A DNA stretch of 64,000 nucleotides from Candidatus Zixiibacteriota bacterium (GTDB taxonomy: Bacteria > Zixibacteria > MSB-5A5 > GN15 > JAAZOE01): the NCBI GenBank assembly GCA_023138975.1, contig JAGLON010000018.1:96381-160380 (forward strand). Direction: 5' to 3'. Under the pieces are notes generated by a model, which made no database searches, had not been told where the DNA came from, and saw nothing but the letters and a program-made list of their open reading frames with translations. A program made the translations under genes and the position numbers. Positions 46,612-53,522 of this stretch are shown one piece after another; the stretch's first letter is position 1, and each line of letters opens with the position of its first letter.

Positions 46612-46798
46612 ACATAGAGAGAGATGTCTTTGAAAAATCTCTAACACCTCATTAATGAAGGTTGTCCCTATAGGTTGCGTGAACGCCGTGACCCGGTCAC
46701 TAGTGAGCGGCAGCGGGAACAAAATACCAGGGTGGCTGTAAAAACCCTTTACCGTGGTAAATGAGGGGTTTTTTCAAAACAATCTCTCTCTTTTTTTT
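46612..46798 (+). ncRNA. ssrS: 6S-like rod-shaped RNA
   Basis: The two ends of this ~187-base segment pair almost fully. AGAGAGAGAT (46616-46625) pairs with ATCTCTCTCT (46782-46791); TTTGAAAAA (46629-46637) pairs with TTTTTTCAAA (46769-46778); and CCTCATT (46647-46653) pairs with AATGAGG (46760-46766). An unpaired central region follows, then an inner stem (CCCT...GGT with ACC...AGGG) and a GC-rich apex. An eight-T run follows the closing stem on the plus strand. A long closing stem, central bubble and apical stem within about 180 bases are the hallmarks of 6S RNA, which binds the housekeeping RNA polymerase. Family assignment is by structure only. Confidence 0.6.
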
Positions 46799-46812
46799 GT
46801 TTTTTTGTGAAA

Positions 46813-47430
46813 TTATGATTTGATTATAGCGGAAACTTGGGGGGCTATTTCATGATACGAGCTATCAGCAATCAATAATATCAGAAAAAACTCTACACCG
46901 GTTGATGCCAGAAGTATTCGGCCGGGTTCCACTTCATAAATTCCCTCTTCCCGACCCTGTCCGGGCAATTCGGCGAAGACACCCAACATATCCGGCAATT
47001 CCCTGAAGAGATGTTTGAACATCTTCTTAAACTGCTTCGTTGTGCTTTTATCACCGACCAGCTTGCCGTCAGGAGTAATAAGATAAACCCGCTCGACCCC
47101 TTCGATATCACGAATTTGTTCGGACCGGGTTTTCTTTTCAGATTCTCCAATTTTACTTTTCGGTGCCGTTGGCAATCCACGTTCACGCAGGGTTTTGTAG
47201 ATATCCATATGCTGAGCTTTGATAATATCCTCAACCTCATGCATACGCTCAAATGAGTCAACCGGACTACTTATTTCATTATTGATTTTATGAAGCACCT
47301 GACCGTTGGAAAAAATCGTCGTGGTCACACGGGGAAACGGCATATTGGCGAACTCAGTTTGCAGTTGGAACGTGACTTCTCCACGCTTAATAACCGAGGT
47401 TCTACCAGACGGTATAAATTGTGATGACAT
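46813..47430 (-). CDS. Roadblock/LC7-like hypothetical protein
   Basis: This 205-aa cytoplasmic protein has an N-terminal segment (PSGRTSVIKRGEVTFQLQTE), a helix around VDSFERMHEVEDIIKAQH, then a basic linker. A C-terminal domain of about 95 residues (GVERVYLITPDGKLVGDKST through LLIADSSYHEIAPQVSAI) has the beta-alpha pattern of roadblock/LC7 proteins. Such proteins often regulate small GTPases in bacteria, but no GTPase gene is beside it. It starts 53 bases after the nrdJ stop, on the same strand. The function is unknown. Confidence 0.6.
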   Translation of the reverse strand: MSSQFIPSGRTSVIKRGEVTFQLQTEFANMPFPRVTTTIFSNGQVLHKINNEISSPVDSFERMHEVEDIIKAQHMDIYKTLRERGLPTAPKSKIGESEKKTRSEQIRDIEGVERVYLITPDGKLVGDKSTTKQFKKMFKHLFRELPDMLGVFAELPGQGREEGIYEVEPGRILLASTGVEFFLILLIADSSYHEIAPQVSAIIKS

Positions 47431-47483
47431 ATATAATTAAACTCCCGACCAAAAAAATACATGCTTTTGGCCGGGAATCAAGT

Positions 47484-49760
47484 TTAACATTTGGAATAGC
47501 CGCAACTGCGGCAAACGAGGCAACCAGATTCGTGTTCGATTCTCATATTACAATCGGGACAAAACTCATTGTCCAAATCGGTCTCATTATGCTCGATTGT
47601 ATTGCCGTTACCAAAATGCTTATGCAGAATAATCGCAATCGCATCCGGAATCGAGGATATCAAACCGCCCTTACCGAATACCGGCGAGGCGCCGCCAATA
47701 CCCTTGAGCTGATTGACGATATTTTTGACAGGAATACCGGACCGAAGTCCGAGTGAAATCAAGCGGCAGATCGCTTCGGTATCAGCCATCGTAGAATAGC
47801 CCGATTTCCCTATTTGCGCAAAAACCTCAAATGGTTTGCCATCAATAGTATTAACAGTGACATAAAGATTACCGTACCCGGTCTTAATCTTGGAGGTTAT
47901 CCCATGCAGATCCTCAGGCCGGTTTTTCTTTTTCGGGGACACTTTGCCATCACCTGCGGCAGCATCATCTTTCTTTGCCGTCTTTCCCGTTGACAGCACC
48001 TGATTAGCCCGACAGCCATCACGATAAACGGTAACACCTTTACAACCGGTTTGATAAGCTGTCAGATAAGCATCGCGGACATCATCGAGAGTCGCTGAAT
48101 TAGGCAAGTTAATCGTCTTAGAGACAGCATTATCGACATTCTTTTGCCAGACGGCCTGCATGCGGACATGATTTTTGGGCAAAACGTCATGCGAGGTGAC
48201 AAACAAAGCCCGAATATCTTCCGGGACTTCCTCAAAATGCTGAACTGAGCCAACTTCGGCGATACGCTCCATTAATTCCTGTGAATAGAATCCGCGCTCT
48301 TTGGCCATTTTCTCAAACGTGGGATTAACTTCGATGAGTTTGTCATTATCCATAACAGTGCGAACGTAACTGACAGCAAACAACGGCTCGATACCGGATG
48401 AACATCCGGTAATTATTGAAATCGTACCGGTGGGAGCGATCGTTGTAATAGTAGAATTACGCATTTCCGGACCAGTGCCCTCGCCATAAAATCGGGATCT
48501 TTCCCAAAGCGGGAAATGACCGCGTTTTTTACACATTTCGCGGGACTTGTTGTGCCCAACTTCATTAATTCGGCCCATAACTTTATCGGCCAGCTCATAC
48601 GCTTCGTCGGAATCGTATCTGAGGCCCATCATAATCAGCATGTCAGCCCAACCCATGACGCCGAGTCCGATTTTGCGGTTGCTTTTGGTATTGGCGTCGA
48701 TTTCCGGCAGAGGATAACGATTGGCTTCGATTACATTGTCAAGAAAATGAACCGATTTTTCGACCGTTTCATCCAAAAGGTCCCAGTCAACTTCATAACG
48801 ATACATAGATTCAGTACCGGAATCAACCACCGCTTTAATCATACGGGACAAGTTGATAGAACCGAGATTACAGCTTTCATACGGAAGCAGCGGCTGTTCG
48901 CCGCAGGGATTGGTCGACTCATACAATCCAACCTGACTTACCGGATTACCGTCGTTCATCCGATCTAAGAACATCACTCCCGGTTCACCGGTTGTATGAG
49001 CATGCTCAAGGATCTGTTCGAAAACCTCGCGAGCTTTCAAGCGCAGCGGCTTGCCGTCAACCACAAAAGCCGTGTCAGTACGGGGGTCCAGCATATCATA
49101 TTCGGCATCATTTTCAACCGCCTCCATAAAGGCATCGGTTATGGCGACCGAAATATTAAAATTTGTTAGTTCGGATAAATCGTCCTTACAGTTTATGAAT
49201 TTTATAATATCAGGATGATCAACCCGTAAAACTCCCATATTAGCGCCGCGGCGGGTTCCACCCTGCTTGACAGCCTCAGTAGCGGCATTAATAACTTTCA
49301 TAAACGATATCGGCCCGGAAGCGACTCCGGAAGTCGATGCGACGACCGCATTCTGCGGCCGCAGACGTGAAAAAGCAAACCCGGTTCCCCCGCCGGATTT
49401 ATGAATCAATGCCGTATTCTTAACCGTTGTAAAGATTGACTCCATACTGTCGTCAATCGGAAGTACAAAACAAGCAGACAGTTGTCCCAGAGGACGTCCG
49501 GCATTCATAAGCGTCGGAGAATTGGGCATAAACTGAAGCTGGGCCATCATCTTGTAAAAGGCCTCTTCCGATTCCTTGACTTCTTCGGGAGTAGCCCCGA
49601 AAGTCTGATCGGGCGCGGAGATTATCCGGGCAACACGGCGGAATAACCCTTCCGGTGTTTCTATAACATTTCCTTTTCCGTCTTTGGCCAAATAACGGCG
49701 TTCTAAAACTTTTAACGCATTCTCACTCAATTCTGGTAATGTCTTTTTTACCTCTTCCAT
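47484..49760 (-). CDS. nrdJ: Vitamin B12-dependent (class II) ribonucleotide reductase
   Basis: This 758-aa enzyme reduces ribonucleotides using adenosylcobalamin. The visible blocks are FMPNSPTLMNAGRPLGQLSA with the active cysteine in SACFVLPI, the finger loop NPCGEQPLLPYESCNLGSIN with the active-site C, G and E, GGTGFAFSRLRPQ, and IAPTGTISIITGCSSGIEP. The C-terminal part has a TSCPEC-like zinc/thiol tail (CPDCNMRIEHESGCLVCRSC). The upstream control region carries two NrdR-like boxes and DnaA boxes. No nrdAB or nrdDG genes are in the window. Confidence 0.95.
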   Translation of the reverse strand: MEEVKKTLPELSENALKVLERRYLAKDGKGNVIETPEGLFRRVARIISAPDQTFGATPEEVKESEEAFYKMMAQLQFMPNSPTLMNAGRPLGQLSACFVLPIDDSMESIFTTVKNTALIHKSGGGTGFAFSRLRPQNAVVASTSGVASGPISFMKVINAATEAVKQGGTRRGANMGVLRVDHPDIIKFINCKDDLSELTNFNISVAITDAFMEAVENDAEYDMLDPRTDTAFVVDGKPLRLKAREVFEQILEHAHTTGEPGVMFLDRMNDGNPVSQVGLYESTNPCGEQPLLPYESCNLGSINLSRMIKAVVDSGTESMYRYEVDWDLLDETVEKSVHFLDNVIEANRYPLPEIDANTKSNRKIGLGVMGWADMLIMMGLRYDSDEAYELADKVMGRINEVGHNKSREMCKKRGHFPLWERSRFYGEGTGPEMRNSTITTIAPTGTISIITGCSSGIEPLFAVSYVRTVMDNDKLIEVNPTFEKMAKERGFYSQELMERIAEVGSVQHFEEVPEDIRALFVTSHDVLPKNHVRMQAVWQKNVDNAVSKTINLPNSATLDDVRDAYLTAYQTGCKGVTVYRDGCRANQVLSTGKTAKKDDAAAGDGKVSPKKKNRPEDLHGITSKIKTGYGNLYVTVNTIDGKPFEVFAQIGKSGYSTMADTEAICRLISLGLRSGIPVKNIVNQLKGIGGASPVFGKGGLISSIPDAIAIILHKHFGNGNTIEHNETDLDNEFCPDCNMRIEHESGCLVCRSCGYSKC

Positions 49761-49778
49761 GAAATTCCCCTCTGATTG

Positions 49779-49988
49779 TTACTCATCCTTGATGATTGTA
49801 CACATATTTTCTTTATCAATTTCATAATCCCAAAATACAATAGGCGACTCAAGTTTCATCACCCGAGAACCACCCTTAATGCGGAATGTTGCAGAAGCAT
49901 GCTCCAAAACCGATTGATGCTTCTCCTCAATAACTTTTTCCAATTCGTTCTCTTCTCCGTTCATTCTACGATATTTTTCATATTTCAA
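49779..49988 (-). CDS. Short ThyX-like ORF upstream of nrdJ
   Basis: This is a 69-residue frame whose middle, EKHQSVLEHASATFRIKGGS followed by RVM, closely resembles the core of flavin-dependent thymidylate synthase ThyX (SVLEH...FxxxxxSR). ThyX then requires the RHR motif region, which is absent; instead the frame continues KLESPIVFWDYEIDKENM to its end. A weak ribosome site (GGAGAAGAG) sits inside the frame before a possible internal TTG. It may be a ThyX remnant, a rearranged fusion, or a small protein of unknown role. It lies 18 bases before nrdJ and would share its transcript. Confidence 0.4.
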   Translation of the reverse strand: MKYEKYRRMNGEENELEKVIEEKHQSVLEHASATFRIKGGSRVMKLESPIVFWDYEIDKENMCTIIKDE

Positions 49989-50200
49989 TAATCACATAAA
50001 TGTCACATTTACGGGTGCACGTCCCTGATAATAATTTAGAAATAATCGCGCAACATGTAACCCCGTAATAACTTAGAAGGTATCAGGCAAGTATTTACTT
50101 CTACCGCCACTTCAGCTAGCCCTATTTCCCAACAGGCAAACTGAAAATGGTACAATCACACACCCTTGTCAATAATAAAATACGTAAAAAAGCAAAAAAA

Positions 50201-50248
50201 GCACAACATATTGTATATTAATTAATAAAAATGCACTCCATATTGTGG
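50201..50248 (-). promoter_or_regulatory. Tandem NrdR boxes upstream of nrdJ
   Basis: Two 16-bp sites begin GCAC at 50201 and 50233, exactly 32 bases apart, as in known NrdR operators. Read on the minus strand they are ATACAATATGTTGTGC and CCACAATATGGAGTGC. These match the NrdR consensus ACACWATATMTWGTGT at 13 and 12 of 16 positions by my count. NrdR represses ribonucleotide reductase genes when dATP is high. The only downstream target on the minus strand is the ThyX-like ORF and nrdJ. A TTGACA (50172-50167, minus) lies just downstream of the boxes with a poor -10. Confidence 0.7.
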
Positions 50249-50275
50249 ATAACCATGTTTGGAAATTGTTGATAA
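50244..50275. promoter_or_regulatory. Two DnaA-type boxes next to the NrdR boxes
   Basis: TGTGGATAA at 50244-50252 is a perfect DnaA box (TTATCCACA on the minus strand). TGTTGATAA at 50267-50275 differs by one base. They overlap or adjoin the second NrdR box. DnaA control of ribonucleotide reductase is known in E. coli; here it is inferred from the sites alone. The remaining 49989-50200 leader is AT-rich with no gene and no B12-riboswitch motif seen. Confidence 0.5.
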
Positions 50276-50313
50276 CTTGTCAACATCTCTACAACTTCAA
50301 GCATCACAAGCTA

Positions 50314-50556
50314 TTAATCTTTTAGTTTTCGCATATGACGCATGCGACGGAAAAGTTGAATATATTCTCGAATCATTATCTCTTCCGCCTGACTTATTCC
50401 CTCCATCATTGGAATACCTATTTTTAATAGGGCGCGAACAATATCGGCTGTCGTGCGATCATACTTTTCAGCTAAAGTCCGTAATTTTTCTTTTAATTCA
50501 TAAGAGACATGAACATTCAGGCAGTGATCGCCGCGCAATTTCTTGATAGTTTCCAT
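50314..50556 (-). CDS. Ribbon-helix-helix DNA-binding protein
   Basis: This 80-aa protein starts METIKKLRGDHCLNVHVSYE. The region LNVHVSYELKEKLRTLAEKY plus DRTTADIVRALLKIGIPMM has the strand-helix-helix pattern of Arc/CopG regulators. The C-terminus is a charged helix (IREYIQLFRRMRHMRKLKD). A strong GGAGG ribosome site precedes the ATG at 50556; the frame open to 50592 is not needed. It starts 10 bases after the stop of the sigma-4-like gene, so the two form an operon. It could repress its own operon or act on the nearby control region. Confidence 0.75.
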   Translation of the reverse strand: METIKKLRGDHCLNVHVSYELKEKLRTLAEKYDRTTADIVRALLKIGIPMMEGISQAEEIMIREYIQLFRRMRHMRKLKD

Positions 50557-50566
50557 AAAACCTCCA

Positions 50567-51061
50567 CTATATATGATATTTAGCATGACCAATTAGCATT
50601 TGGGGTGTTGTGATTTTTATTGAATACTCATCAGCCAAAGTTTTTATAATCTTCCGCCAGGTTTCCCGTTTATCTTTTCTTGTAATAAGTATGTTTATAT
50701 CCTTAGCTTTCTCGTGAGCACAGATCGGGCACTTTTTATCATGGCTGAGTTCAACAAGATTCCTTTTTCTAAGGTAATCTGCCAAGCGAGTTCTTAATTT
50801 CAATACCGCCCGGTGATGAATTGCCTCAAGGCGATAAATATCTTTTCCGGTAATACTTGAAATTTGCCGGTATGTCAAACCCTGCAAATAAAATGACCTA
50901 ATGAAATCAGACTCGCTTTCGTTTAATGAAAACATAGCTGTACTTACCGCTGAAATAAGTTCCGGGTTATAATTAGCCTGAGATGAATCTTGCCTCCCGA
51001 GAACCGGGTCATACCCCAGTTCAACAATCCAGTTTTGATAGATAAGTCTGTTTTTTCTCAT
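50567..51061 (-). CDS. Sigma-70 region 4-like protein with zinc-HTH-like C-terminus
   Basis: This 164-aa protein has, at about residues 43-95, a helix-turn-helix of the sigma region 4 type (LNESESDFIRSFYLQGLTYR, then QISSITGKDIYRLEAIHHRA). A C-terminal module reads CPICAHEKAKDINILI...LADEYSIKITTPQMLIGHAKYHI. The C-x2-C ... H-x3-H arrangement around a putative helix-turn-helix resembles small zinc/HTH modules of mobile-element DNA-binding proteins. It has no sigma region 2, so it is not a normal sigma factor. With the RHH protein downstream it forms a two-gene regulator pair. I do not recognise a named family. Confidence 0.6.
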   Translation of the reverse strand: MRKNRLIYQNWIVELGYDPVLGRQDSSQANYNPELISAVSTAMFSLNESESDFIRSFYLQGLTYRQISSITGKDIYRLEAIHHRAVLKLRTRLADYLRKRNLVELSHDKKCPICAHEKAKDINILITRKDKRETWRKIIKTLADEYSIKITTPQMLIGHAKYHI

Positions 51062-51284
51062 ACTTCTCCTTTCTTCTGATTAAAGAATAATGAAAAAACA
51101 GATTTTGTCTATTACATCACTATCGCTTCCCGGACTATTGAGATGGATCGTATCACATGGATTAAAAGTGACTCACAAATGGCTGAAAGAGGATAAACAT
51201 CCATAAAGGTTGACTTTTTTGAGATAATGAAACATTTTAACGGCGAGCACATATATATTACAGAGCCACAAACGCTAAGGATCT

Positions 51285-52052
51285 ATGGAAAACAATTCTC
51301 AAGAACTATGCAGTACTCCGGAGCCGGAAGTTCCTTCTTCTGAAAAGAGACACCTGCCTTTTAGAAAAAGCGCAGGAACTTATATTGTATTGATATTTTT
51401 GATCTTCGCTTTCCCCGGTTTTAATCTGATAGTTGCTTATATAGGAGGAAATGAGATTGATTTTTCTCAGTTTGATCCTATCCTGTTTTTCTTTTTGCCG
51501 ACAATAATAATGCTGTGGAGCTTTGTACTGGTAATTCTGCTGGCCTTGTGGCGGGAAAAATCATCACTATCGTCTATTGGAATGGGATTTCCAACTTTGG
51601 CTCATTTGGGTTTGGGAATCGGTTTTCTTCTCATCTCAAATATCTCTCTGGTCATCATACAGGGTATATTGAAACTATTTGGTATTCCGTTTAATAATAA
51701 CACCGACCAGATATTGGCCATCGCCTCCGACCATATCGGTTGGTGGCTGGTTATATCTATCACTGCCGGAGTCTGTGAGGAAATAGTCTATCGCGGTTAT
51801 CTTATGACTCGCATAAAAGGAATAATAGGGAGAGGCTGGGTGATTCCTATTATCGGTTCGGTGTTTGCTTTTTCATCGGGACATTTGTATCAGGGAACTG
51901 GCGGAGTCATTGTTATTACTTTGTACGGAGCCATGTTCTGCGGATTGTATATCCTGACCGGTTCGATCTGGCCGGGAATCATTGCTCATTTTATTCAGGA
52001 TTTTTCAGCGGTGTATGTATACCGATTGGCCAAAATGTTCGGCGCCATTTAG
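51285..52052 (+). CDS. CPBP (CAAX-like) intramembrane metalloprotease
   Basis: This 255-aa protein has seven to eight membrane helices. The catalytic motif EEIVYRGYL (EExxxR) lies at about residue 163. It is followed by FAFSSGHLYQG and GSIWPGIIAHFIQD, which supply the metal-binding histidines. Family members process prenylated or small membrane peptides and are sometimes linked to bacteriocin immunity or to phage defence. The N-terminus is soluble and proline-rich (about 1-30). No peptide substrate gene is nearby. It overlaps the convergent M23 gene at the stop by four bases. Confidence 0.88.
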   Translation: MENNSQELCSTPEPEVPSSEKRHLPFRKSAGTYIVLIFLIFAFPGFNLIVAYIGGNEIDFSQFDPILFFFLPTIIMLWSFVLVILLALWREKSSLSSIGMGFPTLAHLGLGIGFLLISNISLVIIQGILKLFGIPFNNNTDQILAIASDHIGWWLVISITAGVCEEIVYRGYLMTRIKGIIGRGWVIPIIGSVFAFSSGHLYQGTGGVIVITLYGAMFCGLYILTGSIWPGIIAHFIQDFSAVYVYRLAKMFGAI

Positions 52053-53506
52053 ATTTGAGGACTCTTGCCTCCCGGCGGAGGACCACCTCGGAAAACATAG
52101 TTTACCAGATAGACAGCATCGCCGATATCGATTTTACTATCGCCATTGGCGTCACCGGATGCATATGGGGTCGGGGGCGGTCCGTTCTTAAACACATAAT
52201 TGATTATATAAACAGCATCGCCAACATTGACCTGAGTATCATAGTTTGCATCACCCAGAACATAATCACCAGGGCTCATGGTCAGATTTATTACTCCATT
52301 CTGATTCATCATTATCGTTGTATCAATTGTCAGGTAGCCGGCCCGGCTGAATTGTATCGTTTGCAACCCGCCTCCAATATCAGCAACTGAGTAATTTCCA
52401 AGGTCATCGGAAAGGCCATCTTGCCCATTTAAAAGCGCAATTACATTTACTCCGGATAGATCAGGATTATTATCATCAAATGAAATCGAACCGTTTAAGG
52501 AAAAAAAGTTCTCGACCGCAACAGACATGGAATCAGTGGTGGAGTTTCCAGCCCGGTCGTATGCCCGGGCATAAACTGTATAATTGCCATTGTTAATTTC
52601 GGCGGTTTCCCAAGAGTAAGCAGCATCACTGGTTTCGATGACACTGTCGCCATCAGTATTGGTCAGATATAAATAGTAGTCTCGATAATTATAATCTCCG
52701 CGGGAATTACAGGAAGCGTCATCGCGATAAATAACACTTACATTGTTAGCGTAATCCAAAAGCCCGGTGAAGCAAATAGAGTTAGTCCACACATCCGGAT
52801 TGTCCCCTTCAATACGATATTCGATTTTATACGGCGCAAGTTTCCAGTCATAATGGTTTATATAGTCCCAAACTTTGCAGATAATATCAACATCACCTGA
52901 GACCGCCTGCCCAATTGCAAAATAATCACTTGATTCATTATTGCTAAAAGCGAATTTCTGAGCACCGAACGCGTTTTCGAACACTGGCGCATCAGGATCT
53001 GATATATTTTCCAGTTCATCCAGAGGATTACCGATAAATTGCCAGTCAGAACTCCATACTACTCCCGAATGGCGAATTTTTACAAAATGAAGATGGTGAA
53101 AATCAGCTACCGGCCAATGGACTAAATCCCCAAGAAGGGTTCCTTCTTCGACCCACTCGCCTTCACTAACCATGATAGACATCTCGGATAAATGAGCGTA
53201 CAACCAGCCATCACACTCAACCGCTCCGGCACTGTCGCCTATCGCCACACGCCAATGGAGATTGGCCGAAGTAGTTAGAACAGCTTTAACATAGCCAGAT
53301 TTTACCGCATAAACAGGTGTTCCAGCGGGGGCTAAAATATCTAAGCCCGGATGCATATACGCAACCGAACCGTAATTTTGGTATTCTCCGTAGGAGTTAC
53401 CGATTCTTCCCGATGAATCTGTGGGTGGCATCGGCCATGATATCGCGAAAACAAAGCTCTCTGCGAATATCAGGCACACTCCGAGAATCAAGTAAAATAG
53501 ACGCAT
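52049..53506 (-). CDS. Secreted M23-type peptidase with dockerin-like tail
   Basis: This 485-aa protein has a signal peptide (residues 1-22). The LytM/M23 domain shows the zinc motif MHPGLDILAPAGTPVYAV with the first H and D, YAHLSEMSIM and the HxH motif DFHHLHFVKI. Beta-rich Ig-like and CarboxypepD_reg-like regions follow (about 210-390). It ends with a pair of dockerin-type repeats (LGDANYDTQVNVGDAVYIIN and GDAVYLVNYVFRGGPPP). It probably cleaves peptidoglycan or surface peptides outside the cell. The gene follows the 919-aa secreted gene by 16 bases and is likely co-transcribed. Confidence 0.85.
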   Translation of the reverse strand: MRLFYLILGVCLIFAESFVFAISWPMPPTDSSGRIGNSYGEYQNYGSVAYMHPGLDILAPAGTPVYAVKSGYVKAVLTTSANLHWRVAIGDSAGAVECDGWLYAHLSEMSIMVSEGEWVEEGTLLGDLVHWPVADFHHLHFVKIRHSGVVWSSDWQFIGNPLDELENISDPDAPVFENAFGAQKFAFSNNESSDYFAIGQAVSGDVDIICKVWDYINHYDWKLAPYKIEYRIEGDNPDVWTNSICFTGLLDYANNVSVIYRDDASCNSRGDYNYRDYYLYLTNTDGDSVIETSDAAYSWETAEINNGNYTVYARAYDRAGNSTTDSMSVAVENFFSLNGSISFDDNNPDLSGVNVIALLNGQDGLSDDLGNYSVADIGGGLQTIQFSRAGYLTIDTTIMMNQNGVINLTMSPGDYVLGDANYDTQVNVGDAVYIINYVFKNGPPPTPYASGDANGDSKIDIGDAVYLVNYVFRGGPPPGGKSPQI

Positions 53507-53522
53507 ACTGTTTTATATCCGG

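Noticed and set aside
49989-50200. Cobalamin riboswitch in the nrdJ leader
   Set aside because: No B12-box-like GCCACTG motif or matching fold was seen.
50201-50280. Possible replication origin because of DnaA boxes
   Set aside because: Only two boxes, no DUE-like region with box cluster, no dnaA, dnaN or gidA nearby; a regulatory role at nrdJ fits better.
51209-51228. Promoter TTGACT...GATAAT before the CPBP protease gene
   Set aside because: The spacer is only seven bases; at 17 bases the -10 is poor.
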